Shown here in pieces: positions 8,796 through 16,969 of a stretch of 64,000 nt of DNA; positions within the stretch are counted from its first letter, which is position 1, and every line of letters starts with the position of its first letter. The notes beneath the pieces were generated by a model that searched no databases, had not been told where the DNA came from, and saw only the letters and a list, made by a program, of their open reading frames with translations. This DNA is from Nitrobacteraceae bacterium AZCC 2146 (lineage in GTDB: Bacteria > Pseudomonadota > Alphaproteobacteria > Rhizobiales > Xanthobacteraceae), in NCBI GenBank assembly GCA_036924855.1, contig JBAGRP010000001.1:2232001-2296000 (forward strand). The letters are read 5' to 3'. Position numbers and translations under genes: made by a program.

Positions 8796-9287
8796 TCACT
8801 GAATGAGGATTTCCTTGAACAGAACGGCGGTGACCTGGCTCGGCGAAATCGCCGCGTTGACCCGGCGCGTTAGTTCTTCCTTGAGGCGGAACATGCCGAC
8901 CGAGCCGTTGAGGTCAGTGGAGCGCAACTCGCGAAGATAGGTCTGGAACATGTCGGTGACCCGCGGCATCGCCGGCTTGATCTGCTCGACCAGCTTCTCG
9001 TCCTTGATCTCAAGCACGATCTTGGCCTTGAGATACTGCACGCGCTCGCCCGGTTGACCGGCGAGGTTGACGAGAATTTCCGGCACGTCGAGGAAGGACG
9101 GCAGCTTCGGCGGCGGCGCCTCGGCATGCACTTCTTCATGGCTGCGGAAGAAAAAGAACCAGGTGCCGGCGCCCGAGGCGAGTACCAGCACGGCAACCGC
9201 GATCGCCATCAGCTTGAACTTGCTCTTCGGTGCTGCCGACTCGCCCGCGCTCGGGACGCCATCTTCGGTGGAATCGTTATCTGCCAT
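8796..9287 (-). CDS. fliL: Flagellar basal-body-associated protein FliL
   Basis: 163 residues with a single membrane helix at about 26-47 (LMAIAVAVLVLASGAGTWFF) and a periplasmic FliL domain (FLDVPEILVNLAGQPGERVQ; LKAKIVLEIKDEKLVEQIKP) ending with the family motif AVLFKEILIQ. FliL supports stator function. It is the first gene of the operon fliL-fliM-DUF6468-motE, which is divergent from flgF. Confidence 0.93.
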   Translation of the reverse strand: MADNDSTEDGVPSAGESAAPKSKFKLMAIAVAVLVLASGAGTWFFFFRSHEEVHAEAPPPKLPSFLDVPEILVNLAGQPGERVQYLKAKIVLEIKDEKLVEQIKPAMPRVTDMFQTYLRELRSTDLNGSVGMFRLKEELTRRVNAAISPSQVTAVLFKEILIQ

Positions 9288-9438
9288 CGCCTGCCCGTCC
9301 GGGTTTGGGATGAGCTCGATGCTGCCAAGCAGGCTTTAAGACGCGATACAAATGCCGCCAGCGCCCAAGGCCCTGTTGATTGTGACGCTAGGTCGCAATG
9401 GTTAATGGAACCTTTCTTTTGGCGCACAGGTAGGAAAA

Positions 9439-9447
9439 TTTTGCCGG
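9439..9447. promoter_or_regulatory. FlbD-like half-site upstream of flgF
   Basis: TTTTGCCGG on the plus strand (CCGGCAAAA on the other) lies 88 bp upstream of the -24 element of flgF. The identical 9-mer occurs upstream of flgI, and a related one upstream of flgE, at similar distances. Caulobacter ftr sites bound by FlbD contain CCGGCAA arms; the assignment is inference. Confidence 0.4.
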
Positions 9448-9532
9448 ACGAATATGGTCAACAAGACCTTTCTGCCGCCCTTTATCGCCCCCCGAAAATT
9501 CCCAAGCCTCTGAAAATCATCGTATTTTCGAC

Positions 9533-9549
9533 TTGGCACGGCTTTCGCT
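9533..9549 (+). promoter_or_regulatory. Sigma-54 (-24/-12) promoter of flgFGAH
   Basis: TTGGCACGGCTTTCGCT places GG (9535-9536) and GC (9547-9548) exactly 12 bp apart, the RpoN consensus spacing. The -24 half TTGGCACG is perfect; the -12 half is TTCGC instead of TTTGC. It implies an untranslated leader of about 90 nt before flgF at 9650. Apart from this and the half-site at 9439, nothing else was recognised in the 362-bp fliL-flgF gap. Confidence 0.75.
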
Positions 9550-9649
9550 ACTTACTCTGCGAACCGCGGCTTGGGAGAGCTAGTGCGGTTCGCAGGATCC
9601 ACGGTCGGCCTGGGAGGGCAGACCGCGGGAACTCAGGGGAGAATGACCG

Positions 9650-10414
9650 ATGGAGAACGTAGGTCTCATCGGACTGTCGCGGCAAGTGACGCTGGAGCGA
9701 CAGCTCGACGTCGTCGCGAACAATATCGCCAATATCAACACCAACGGCTTCAAGGCCGACAAGTCGATGTTCGAGGAATATCTGCGCACGGGCGCCCACG
9801 AAGACAACTTCGTCGGCCGAGACCGCCGCGTCAGCTTCGTGCAGGACCGCGCCACGCTGCACGATTTCGCGTCGGGCCCGACCGAGCAGACCAAGAACCC
9901 GCTGGACGTCGCCATCGACGGCAACGCCTTCCTGGTGGTGCAGACCCCGAACGGCCCGCGCTACACCCGCGACGGCAGCATGCAGATCAACGCGCAGGGC
10001 CAGCTGGTCACCAAATCGGGCAGCCCGGTGCTGGGCACCTCCGGCCCGATCGTATTCCAGCCCGGCGACAAGAACATCAACATTGCGGCCGACGGCAACA
10101 TCACCGTGCTTGAAGGCGTCAACCGGGTCGACTCGGTACGCGGCAAGCTTAGCCTCGTCAGCTTCGCACAGGCGCAGCAGCTTCTGAAGGATGGCTCCAA
10201 TCTGTACTCGGCGCCCGCCGGCGCCACTCCGCAGCCGACCACGACATCGAAGGTCAATCAGGGCTTCGTCGAAAAATCCAACGTCAATTCGGTGATGGAA
10301 ATGACCCGGATGATCGACGTCACCCGCGCCTACACGCAGATCTCCGCGATGCTGCTGGCGCAGGGCGACTTGCGCAAATCCGCGATCGAAAAACTTGCCG
10401 ACGTTCCGGCCTGA
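9650..10414 (+). CDS. flgF: Flagellar basal-body rod protein FlgF
   Basis: 254 residues, normal length. It begins MENVGLIGLSRQVTLERQ followed by LDVVANNIANINTNGFKADK (rod-family N-terminal motif) and ends with the conserved axial C-terminus NSVMEMTRMIDVTRAYTQIS. FlgF is the proximal rod protein next to FlgG. It is the first gene of an operon with flgG (12-bp gap), flgA and flgH, downstream of the sigma-54 promoter at 9533-9549. Confidence 0.95.
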   Translation: MENVGLIGLSRQVTLERQLDVVANNIANINTNGFKADKSMFEEYLRTGAHEDNFVGRDRRVSFVQDRATLHDFASGPTEQTKNPLDVAIDGNAFLVVQTPNGPRYTRDGSMQINAQGQLVTKSGSPVLGTSGPIVFQPGDKNINIAADGNITVLEGVNRVDSVRGKLSLVSFAQAQQLLKDGSNLYSAPAGATPQPTTTSKVNQGFVEKSNVNSVMEMTRMIDVTRAYTQISAMLLAQGDLRKSAIEKLADVPA

Positions 10415-10426
10415 GGAGTTTAACCC

Positions 10427-11215
10427 ATGCGCGCTCTTTACACTGCAGCGACCGGGATGGCGGCCCAGGAACTCAACGTCCAGGTCATCTCCAACAACAT
10501 CGCGAACATGCGCACCACCGGCTACAAGAAGCAGACGGCGGCATTCCAGGATCTGATCTACGACCACGTGCGCCGGGTCGGCGCGCAGGCGTCGGACCAG
10601 GGCACGATCATTCCGGTCGGCGTCGATATCGGCGGTGGCGTCAAGACCGTCGGCACGCCGCGGCTGATGACCCAGGGCACGCTGTCGGCGACCGGCGGCG
10701 ATCTCGATATCGCCGTGCGCGGCGAGGGCTTCTTCAAGATCCAGATGACGGACGGCACCTTCACCTATACGCGCGACGGTTCGTTCACCACCGACTCGCA
10801 GGGCCGCATCGTGACCTCGGCGGGCAATCCGGTGCAGCCGACTATCACGGTGCCGAGCGCCTCGTCGGGCCTCACCATCAACGCCCAGGGCCAGGTCTCG
10901 GTCACGGTGCCCGGCTCGACCACTCCGACCGTTCTCGGACAGATCGGCCTGACGCGCTTCATCAACAAGGCCGGCCTGCAGCCGATCGGCGACAACTTGT
11001 TCACCGACACGCCCGCGTCGGGCGCGCCGCAGGACGGCGTCGCCAATGCCGACGGCTTCGGCGACATGCAGCAGCGCAACCTGGAACAGGCCAACGTCGA
11101 AGTGGTGTCGGAAATTTCCGACCTGATCGCCGCGCAGCGTGCCTACGAGATGAACGCCAAGGTGATCAGTGCCGCCGACCAGATGCTGCAGTCCACTTCC
11201 GCCATGTTCCGCTGA
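10427..11215 (+). CDS. flgG: Flagellar distal rod protein FlgG
   Basis: 262 residues, the standard length. It starts MRALYTAATGMAAQELNVQV with SNNIANMRTTGYKKQ, then ALSATGGDLD-type core sequence and GEGFFKIQMTDGTFTYTRDG, and ends EVVSEISDLIAAQRAYEMNA. FlgG forms the distal rod that passes through the P and L rings, which fits co-transcription with flgA and flgH. A good ribosome binding site (GAGGAG) lies just before the ATG. Confidence 0.97.
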   Translation: MRALYTAATGMAAQELNVQVISNNIANMRTTGYKKQTAAFQDLIYDHVRRVGAQASDQGTIIPVGVDIGGGVKTVGTPRLMTQGTLSATGGDLDIAVRGEGFFKIQMTDGTFTYTRDGSFTTDSQGRIVTSAGNPVQPTITVPSASSGLTINAQGQVSVTVPGSTTPTVLGQIGLTRFINKAGLQPIGDNLFTDTPASGAPQDGVANADGFGDMQQRNLEQANVEVVSEISDLIAAQRAYEMNAKVISAADQMLQSTSAMFR

Positions 11216-11226
11216 GGGAGCTGATC

Positions 11227-12306
11227 GTGACCACAACACTCCGTTCGCTTCTCCTCGCGACCGCCCTGCTCGCCACGGCCACTGCGGCGCTCGGCCAGAC
11301 CCGCGACGACGTCATCGCCTCGCCGGTGCTGCGTCCCAATGTCACCGTCACCAACGACGTGGTGCGGATCGGCGACGTCATCGACAATGCTGGCCCGGCC
11401 GCGCAGATCGCAATCTACCGCGCGCCCGATCTCGGCACTGTCGGCACGTTGTCGACCGTGAAAATCATCGCGGCGCTGCGCGCGCACCAGGTGATCGGCG
11501 TCGATACGCGAAACATCCAGGACGTCACCATCACCCGGCTGTCGCGTAGCCTCGACAGCAAGGATATCGAAAACCAGGTAGCGCAGGCACTGGAGCGTCG
11601 AAATGGCCTCGGCGACGCCGCCAATCTCAGCCTCACCTTCGACCGTGACGTCCCAAGCCTGCAACTCGATGCGTCCAACAGCGGCGCACTGGAGCCGGTG
11701 TCGGCGCGGTTCGATTCGCGCAGCGGCCGTTTCGACGTGACGTTCTCGATCGGCAACGACTCCAACGCGCCCGCTACCAAGTTGCGCTTCACCGGCACCG
11801 CAGTCGAGACCGTGGAAGCCGCCGTGCTGGCCCGCGGCGTCGACAGCAAGGAAGTGCTGAAATCCTCCGATGTGATTGTCGAGCGGCGTCCGAAGGCCGA
11901 AGTCGGCAACGACGTCGCCAGCCGCGACCGCGCGGTCGGCATGCAGGCTCGACGCCAGTTGCGCGCCGGACAGGCGTTGCGCGTCTCCGATCTTGCGAAG
12001 CCGGATCTGGTGGTGCGCGATCAGGCCGTCACGCTGGTCTACGAATCCGCCGGGCTTTACCTCACCATTCGCGGCAAGGCGATGGAAGGCGGCACCGAAG
12101 GCGACGTTGTCAACGTGCTCAACCTGCAATCGAAGCGCACCGTCTCCGGCGTCGTGGTCGGTCGCGGCCAGGTCGCGGTCTCGGTTCCTGCGCCACGGCT
12201 GCCGCCGGCCAGCGAGACCCCCGCTCCAGCCAAGACCTCCGAGGCCACCGCACCGGTCGCGGTCGCCACCAACGAACCTGCGTCTGTTTCCCGAAAAGCT
12301 GAGTAA
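11227..12306 (+). CDS. flgA: Flagellar P-ring assembly chaperone FlgA
   Basis: 359 residues from a GTG start preceded by GAGGGAGC. A signal peptide (about 1-22, ALLATATAALGQ) is followed by a C-terminal SAF-type domain (VLKSSDVIVERRPKAEVGND; ARRQLRAGQALRVSDLAKPD; DQAVTLVYESAGLYLTIRGK) and a Pro/Ala tail. FlgA is a periplasmic chaperone for polymerisation of the FlgI P ring. Family members are often 130-240 residues, so this is a long form with an extra N-terminal domain of about 130 residues. The stop overlaps the flgH start (TAATG). Confidence 0.9.
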   Translation: MTTTLRSLLLATALLATATAALGQTRDDVIASPVLRPNVTVTNDVVRIGDVIDNAGPAAQIAIYRAPDLGTVGTLSTVKIIAALRAHQVIGVDTRNIQDVTITRLSRSLDSKDIENQVAQALERRNGLGDAANLSLTFDRDVPSLQLDASNSGALEPVSARFDSRSGRFDVTFSIGNDSNAPATKLRFTGTAVETVEAAVLARGVDSKEVLKSSDVIVERRPKAEVGNDVASRDRAVGMQARRQLRAGQALRVSDLAKPDLVVRDQAVTLVYESAGLYLTIRGKAMEGGTEGDVVNVLNLQSKRTVSGVVVGRGQVAVSVPAPRLPPASETPAPAKTSEATAPVAVATNEPASVSRKAE

Positions 12307-13061
12307 TGCTGATGTTCAAGTACAATCGTCCCCTGCTCACCGCCGCGTTGCTGGCGACCGGATTCATGGCCGGCGGCTGCTCGTCGATCGAGCGGCTCTC
12401 GGCCATCGGCGAAAAGCCGGCGCTGACTGCGATCGAAAATCCGACCACGCAGGCCGGCTACAAGCCGGTGCAAATGCCGATGCCGAAGCCGGAGGTGGCG
12501 TCCTACAACGCCAACTCGCTGTGGCGCAGCGGATCGCGGGCGTTCTTCAAGGACCAGCGCGCGCATCAGATCGGCGACATTCTCACCGTCACCGTCAACT
12601 TCACCGACAAGGCCAACATCGCCAACGAGACCCAGCGCAGCCGCACCAACAAGGAAGATTCCGGCATTACCGATTTCATCGGCAGCAAAACGATCACGAA
12701 TCCCGCGACCAGCGTTTTGCCGGGCCGCATCCTGACCGCCGACGGCTCCTCGTCCAGCGATGGCAAGGGCTCGGTGGCGCGCCAGGAAAACCTGCAGACC
12801 AGCGTCGCCGCGGTGGTCACGCAATTGCTGCCGAACGGCAACCTCGTGGTCGAGGGCAAACAGGAAATCCGCGTCAATTACGAAATTCGCGAGCTGATCG
12901 TCGCCGGCATCGTGCGCCCGGAAGACATCCAGAGCGACAACACCATCGACAGCGCCAAGATCGCGCAAGCCCGTATCGCCTACGGCGGCCGCGGTCAGAT
13001 CACCGACGTACAGCAACCGCGCTACGGCCAGCAGGTCATGGACGTGCTGCTGCCCTTCTAA
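12306..13061 (+). CDS. flgH: Flagellar L-ring lipoprotein FlgH
   Basis: 251 residues. The lipoprotein signal peptide ends in MAGGC at about residue 24, consistent with outer-membrane anchoring. Family blocks follow: LWRSGSRAFFKDQRAHQIGD, LTVTVNFTDKANIANETQRS, LPNGNLVVEGKQEIRVNYEI and the C-terminus YGQQVMDVLLPF. FlgH forms the L ring in the outer membrane. It is last in the flgFGAH operon and is followed by two tandem hairpins. Confidence 0.96.
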   Translation: MLMFKYNRPLLTAALLATGFMAGGCSSIERLSAIGEKPALTAIENPTTQAGYKPVQMPMPKPEVASYNANSLWRSGSRAFFKDQRAHQIGDILTVTVNFTDKANIANETQRSRTNKEDSGITDFIGSKTITNPATSVLPGRILTADGSSSSDGKGSVARQENLQTSVAAVVTQLLPNGNLVVEGKQEIRVNYEIRELIVAGIVRPEDIQSDNTIDSAKIAQARIAYGGRGQITDVQQPRYGQQVMDVLLPF

Positions 13062-13078
13062 GGTTTTCAGAGCTCCCA

Positions 13079-13150
13079 CACTTCATTGCGAACCTAGGCG
13101 CAATGAAGTGTACCAACGCGGCCTTCCGTCAGCTCCCCTGACGGAAGGCC
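13079..13150 (+). terminator. Tandem hairpins ending the flgFGAH operon
   Basis: Two perfect stems follow flgH. The first pairs CACTTCATTGCG (13079-13090) with CGCAATGAAGTG (13099-13110). The second pairs GGCCTTCCGTCAG (13120-13132) with CTGACGGAAGGCC (13138-13150) and is followed by a modest T-containing tract (GTCGTCGTTTC). Termination activity is inferred. Confidence 0.6.
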
Positions 13151-13181
13151 GTCGTCGTTTCAAATTGAAAGTCTGCAGGAT

Positions 13182-13250
13182 GGGTGGAGCGAAGCGATAT
13201 CCATCTTCAACGTCGACGGCCTGCGCGATGGGTATCGCTTCGCTCCACCC
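13182..13250. repeat. REP-like palindrome with 18-bp perfect arms
   Basis: GGGTGGAGCGAAGCGATA (13182-13199) is repeated in inverted orientation at 13233-13250. The core GGAGCGAAGCG recurs at 49987-49997, suggesting a dispersed intergenic repeat family. It sits between convergent flgH and the hydratase gene. Confidence 0.6.
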
Positions 13251-13265
13251 TTCCTGCGAAGTGCT

Positions 13266-14051
13266 TCAGCCGCTGAAATCCACCGCGACGCTGCCGAGTC
13301 CCGACAGCTCCATCACCACCGCATCGCCGGCATTCAACCACACCGTCTGCACCAGGCTTCCGGTCAGCACGATTTCGCCCGCGCGCAATGTCTTTCCATC
13401 GGCCGCGAGGTGATTGGCAAGCCAGGCCAGCGCGTTGTGCGGATGGCCGAGCACGTCGGCGCCGCTGCCGCGCGCGACTTCGTTGTCGTTGATAATGGCG
13501 CGGCCGACCACCGCCAGCAGGTCCGGCGCGTCCGCGCGGGCGACAGGCGCGCCCAGCACGCAACCCGCCGCGAAGAAATCATCGGCGACCAAAGTCGGTG
13601 CACCGATGCTGCGCCAGTCCTCATATCGATCATCGACAATCTCGATCGCGGGGAGATAGGCCTCGATCGCCGACGCGACGGTCTCGGCCGTGAACGGCGC
13701 ATCGGATGCGGGGAGATCGCGGCCGAGCCGCACCGCGATCTCGCATTCGACGCCGACGCGGACATAGTCGCCGTGGCGCAGCGAGACACCGCTGGCATGA
13801 ACGCCCCTGGCGAACACGCCGCCGCTGCAGGGATGCGGGATGCCGAGATATTGCTGCATCACCGCGCTGGTGCAGCCGATCTTCCAGCCGACACGCGGCC
13901 CGAAATTCGCCGACAGCAGCGCGTGAACGGCATCCTGGATTCGATAGCCTTCGGCTTCATCCCACGGTGCATGGGCGGAGAACGACTGCAACCGCGTCCG
14001 GTTGAGGCGGACGGAAGCGAGCACTTCGGCTATCGCGAGAGTCTTTTCCAT
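13266..14051 (-). CDS. 2-keto-4-pentenoate hydratase-like protein (FAH superfamily)
   Basis: 261 residues. It carries hydratase/decarboxylase-family features: GWKIGCTSAVMQQYLGIPHP (about 55-75), VECEIAVRLGRDLP with the acidic metal ligands, AIEAYLPAIEIVDDRYEDW and the C-terminal GEIVLTGSLVQTVWLNAGD. Such enzymes hydrate 2-hydroxydienoates in meta-cleavage pathways of aromatic breakdown (MhpD type). No other catabolic gene is adjacent, so the substrate is unknown. The gene interrupts the flagellar cluster and is flanked by a REP-like palindrome, perhaps a local insertion. Confidence 0.8.
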   Translation of the reverse strand: MEKTLAIAEVLASVRLNRTRLQSFSAHAPWDEAEGYRIQDAVHALLSANFGPRVGWKIGCTSAVMQQYLGIPHPCSGGVFARGVHASGVSLRHGDYVRVGVECEIAVRLGRDLPASDAPFTAETVASAIEAYLPAIEIVDDRYEDWRSIGAPTLVADDFFAAGCVLGAPVARADAPDLLAVVGRAIINDNEVARGSGADVLGHPHNALAWLANHLAADGKTLRAGEIVLTGSLVQTVWLNAGDAVVMELSGLGSVAVDFSG

Positions 14052-14132
14052 CGGCGGCAGCCTTCAGCTGATAACTGAACTCACCTATCGACGATTCGAC
14101 TCCAGCCTTGGCTGCAGCCGAACCGGTCCGCC

Positions 14133-14498
14133 CTACTCGTCCCGATAAACCTTCTCGCGCTTCTCGTGGCGCTCCTGGGCTTCGACCGAGAGCGTCGCGA
14201 TCGGGCGGGCTTCCAGCCGCTTCAGCGAGATCGGCTCGCCGGTCTCCTCGCAATAGCCGTAGGTGTTGTCGTCAATGCGCTGCATCGCAGCGTCGATCTT
14301 GGAGATCAGCTTGCGCTGCCGGTCACGTGCGCGCAGTTCGATGGCGCGATCGGTTTCCGACGAAGCGCGATCCGCGAGGTCGGGGTGATTGACGTTCTCT
14401 TCCTGCAGGGTCTGCAAGGTGATGCGGGATTCGCGTAAAATCTCTTCCTTCCAGGCCAGCAGCTTCGCGCGAAAATAGTCGCGCTGGCGGTCGTTCAT
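14133..14498 (-). CDS. dksA: DksA/TraR-family RNA polymerase-binding transcription factor
   Basis: 121 residues from the ATG of MNDRQRDYFRAKLLAWK. An in-frame TTG at about 14543 would add 15 residues (LDKLKSYRPSEKEPF) that may belong to the protein. The coiled-coil hairpin contains the DksA tip region DLADRASSETDRAIEL. The C-terminal zinc-finger region YGYCEETGEPISLKRLEARP keeps only one cysteine instead of four, so zinc binding is doubtful. DksA binds the secondary channel of RNA polymerase and works with ppGpp. It lies between the hydratase gene and fliX. Confidence 0.9.
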   Translation of the reverse strand: MNDRQRDYFRAKLLAWKEEILRESRITLQTLQEENVNHPDLADRASSETDRAIELRARDRQRKLISKIDAAMQRIDDNTYGYCEETGEPISLKRLEARPIATLSVEAQERHEKREKVYRDE

Positions 14499-14731
14499 GA
14501 AAGGCTCTTTTTCGGAGGGTCGATAGCTTTTCAACTTGTCCAAGGCCAATCCATCTGTCCGTGCAAGGCGCCGGAAATGACCGGCCGCGCCGCAGCTTAT
14601 ATAGCGGCGCCATGTGACAGACAATATCGACCGCAGGCCCAAACTACCGCCCACCACAGGGTTTCCGTGCCGGAACCTGCACGGGGGGCGTAGCGTGACA
14701 CCAATCGACTTAGACTTTGGTCAGGGGGTGA

Positions 14732-15154
14732 TCAGGCTTGCGCCAAACCTTGGCCGGCCTTGGCGAGTTCAACTTCGACCCGCAGCTCGATCTCCGACAG
14801 CACCGCATCGAGGCCGGGATCGCCGGACGAGGACTTCAGATCGGCCGCCGCAGCCCGCAGCCGCGCCACCGTGGAAGCGTCGAACGAGCCGACGAGCAGC
14901 CCGAGCTTGAGCTCGTCCAGCACGTCCAGTGCGCCGCGGCCCCGCTGCACCGAGCGCTTGCGCCGTTCGGTGGCATCCTCGACGCCCTGCATGGCCAGCA
15001 GCGCATCGAGGCTGGCGGCCGCCCTCGGCGCCATGGCGGGTCGGGTTTCGGAAGTCGCCGCGGTATCCGGCAGCGAGAAGCCGGTCGAACTGGCCCGCTT
15101 CGTGCTCGACGACGGGGAGCCCAGTGTGGTGCCGTTCGGTCCATAAATGCGCAT
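14732..15154 (-). CDS. fliX: Flagellar assembly regulator FliX
   Basis: 140 residues from MRIYGPNGTTLG, the typical FliX N-terminus. The middle is low complexity, and the helical C-terminal domain reads ALDVLDELKLGLLVGSFD and DLKSSSGDPGLDAVLSEIEL. In Caulobacter, FliX couples early flagellar assembly to the sigma-54 activator FlbD. A longer frame starts at 15220 but lacks support. The gene diverges from flgI across a region with a sigma-54 promoter and FlbD-like sites; flbD itself is not in the window. Confidence 0.88.
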   Translation of the reverse strand: MRIYGPNGTTLGSPSSSTKRASSTGFSLPDTAATSETRPAMAPRAAASLDALLAMQGVEDATERRKRSVQRGRGALDVLDELKLGLLVGSFDASTVARLRAAAADLKSSSGDPGLDAVLSEIELRVEVELAKAGQGLAQA

Positions 15155-15283
15155 CGACGTATCCAGCGAAGGTAATGGCCGGAGCCTGGCCGGGGGCGCC
15201 CGCCGCTCGACGACCAGCATCGATTCTGTAAACGGAACCCCGCCAGCAAAGGTGGTCCCTTATGGTTAATCAATCGTGAATGA

Positions 15284-15317
15284 CCCGGCAAAAACTGCCG
15301 TGAGCGGCAGTTTCGCC
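15284..15317. promoter_or_regulatory. FlbD/ftr-like site and inverted repeat between fliX and flgI
   Basis: CCCGGCAAAAACTGCCG (15284-15300) resembles the Caulobacter ftr consensus. The segment AAACTGCCG-TGAG-CGGCAGTTT (15292-15313) is a perfect 9-bp inverted repeat. It lies about 100 bp upstream of the -24 element of flgI, a normal enhancer distance, and could also act on the divergent fliX. Confidence 0.5.
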
Positions 15318-15395
15318 ATTGCGCATGTCGCCCCCCGCTCGCTGCGAATTTCAAAAAAATAAGTATTATCAATATATTACGGCATTAACCATGGC

Positions 15396-15411
15396 TGGCA
15401 CGGCGCTCGCA
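15396..15411 (+). promoter_or_regulatory. Sigma-54 (-24/-12) promoter of flgI
   Basis: TGGCACGGCGCTCGCA has GG (15397-15398) and GC (15409-15410) at 12-bp spacing. The -24 half TGGCACG is perfect and the -12 half is CTCGC, the same TCGC variant as at flgF. The start codon of flgI is 70 bp downstream. Confidence 0.7.
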
Positions 15412-15480
15412 TAGCTATGGCTGGATCATCGTCATGGGAGTGATGCGTGGTCCAGCCAATACCTCAGCGGGGAGCAGAGG

Positions 15481-16605
15481 ATGTCTAGCCTACCTTCGGT
15501 CAGATCCTGTCAGGCGGCCTGTGCGGCGCTCGTTGCGCTGCTGCTGTCCGTTGCGTCCGCAGAGGCGACGTCGCGGATCAAGGATCTCGCCAATATCGAA
15601 GGCGTGCGGCAGAATCAGCTGATCGGCTACGGCCTCGTCGTCGGCCTCAACGGCACCGGCGACACCCTGAACAACATTCCCTTCACCAAGCAATCGCTGC
15701 AGGCGATGCTGGAACGCATGGGCGTCAACATCCGCGGCGCCACCATCCGCACCGGCAACGTCGCCGCCGTCATGGTCACCGGCAACCTGCCCGCCTTCGG
15801 CACCCAGGGCACCCGGATGGACGTCACCGTCTCTGCGCTCGGCGACGCCAAGAACCTGATGGGCGGTACTCTGCTGGTCACTCCCCTGCTCGGCGCCGAT
15901 GGCAACGTCTACGCCGTCGGCCAGGGCTCGGTCGCGATCGGCGGCTTCCAGGCCGAAGGCGCCGCCGCCAGCATCACAAGGGGCGTGCCGACCGTCGGCC
16001 GCATCGCCAACGGCGCCATCATCGAACGCGAGATCGAATTCGCGCTGAACCGCCTGCCCAATGTGCGGCTGGCGCTGCGCAACCCGGATTTCACCACCGC
16101 CAAGCGAATCGCCGCCGCAGTCAACGATTTCCTGGGATCGAAGACCGCCGAGCCGATCGATCCCTCCACCGTGCAGATGGCGATCCCGGCGGAATTCAAG
16201 GGCAACGTCGTCGCGTTGCTGACCGAGATCGAGCAATTGCAGGTCGATCCGGACCTCGCCGCCAAAATCATCATCGACGAGCGCTCTGGCATCATCGTGA
16301 TGGGTCGCGATGTCCGCGTCGCCACCGTCGCGGTGGCCCAGGGCAATCTCACCGTCACGATTTCCGAAGGCGCCAATGTCAGCCAGCCCAACCCGCTGTC
16401 GAACGGCCGAACCGTCACCACGCCCACCACCCGTGTCGGCGTCAGCGAGGACGGCAAGAAGCTCGCGCTGGTGAAAGACGGCGTCTCGCTGCAGCAGCTG
16501 GTCGATGGCCTCAACGGCCTCGGTATCGGCCCGCGCGACCTGATCGGCATCCTGCAGGCGATCAAGGCTGCCGGCGCGATCCAGGCCGACATCGAGGTGA
16601 TGTGA
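15481..16605 (+). CDS. flgI: Flagellar P-ring protein FlgI
   Basis: 374 residues, normal length. A signal peptide (about 1-29, ALVALLLSVASAEA) precedes the FlgI start SRIKDLANIEGVRQNQLIGY with GLVVGLNGTGD. Later blocks are KNLMGGTLLVTPLLGADGNV, VIVDERSG-type IIIDERSGIIVMGRDVRVAT and the C-terminal LNGLGIGPRDLIGILQAIKA. FlgI forms the periplasmic P ring using the FlgA chaperone. It is first in an operon with the flgJ-like and flgN-like genes and sits behind the sigma-54 promoter at 15396. Confidence 0.97.
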   Translation: MSSLPSVRSCQAACAALVALLLSVASAEATSRIKDLANIEGVRQNQLIGYGLVVGLNGTGDTLNNIPFTKQSLQAMLERMGVNIRGATIRTGNVAAVMVTGNLPAFGTQGTRMDVTVSALGDAKNLMGGTLLVTPLLGADGNVYAVGQGSVAIGGFQAEGAAASITRGVPTVGRIANGAIIEREIEFALNRLPNVRLALRNPDFTTAKRIAAAVNDFLGSKTAEPIDPSTVQMAIPAEFKGNVVALLTEIEQLQVDPDLAAKIIIDERSGIIVMGRDVRVATVAVAQGNLTVTISEGANVSQPNPLSNGRTVTTPTTRVGVSEDGKKLALVKDGVSLQQLVDGLNGLGIGPRDLIGILQAIKAAGAIQADIEVM

Positions 16606-16952
16606 TGATCGCCAGCACCGCTGCCAGCGCCTACCAGGACAAACACCCGACCATCAACGGCCGCCCCGACCTGTCGCTCATCGACGCGCTGACCAAAGTG
16701 TCGCCGGAGGCGCAGAAGAAAGCCAAGACGCAGGCGCAGGATTTCGAGGCGATGTTCATCAACTCGATGTTTTCGCAGATGACATCCGGCGTCAAAGGCG
16801 ACGGCCCGTTCGGCGATACGCCGGGCACCGGCGTGTGGCGCTCCATGCTCACCGAACAGTATTCCAAATCATTCGCCAAGGCCGGCGGCATCGGCATTTC
16901 CAACGACGTCTATCGCACGCTCATTCTCCAGCAAGCCAACCGCGCCAGCTGA
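16605..16952 (+). CDS. flgJ: FlgJ-N-terminal-like rod-binding protein
   Basis: 115 residues from the ATG at 16605, which overlaps the flgI stop (TGATG); a GTG 3 bp earlier is an alternative. The core AQDFEAMFINSMFSQMTSGV followed by MLTEQYSKSFAKAGGIGIS is the rod-binding (Rod-bind/CheL-type) domain. The muramidase half of enterobacterial FlgJ is absent, as is usual in alphaproteobacteria, where a separate transglycosylase is used. It likely acts as a scaffold for rod assembly in the periplasm. Confidence 0.9.
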   Translation: MIASTAASAYQDKHPTINGRPDLSLIDALTKVSPEAQKKAKTQAQDFEAMFINSMFSQMTSGVKGDGPFGDTPGTGVWRSMLTEQYSKSFAKAGGIGISNDVYRTLILQQANRAS

Positions 16953-16969
16953 TCGCAGAGGACACCACC

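Noticed and set aside
9548..11239. 563-codon open frame antisense to flgF-flgG
   Set aside because: It overlaps two certain flagellar genes completely and has the arginine/histidine-rich composition typical of antisense frames in high-GC DNA.
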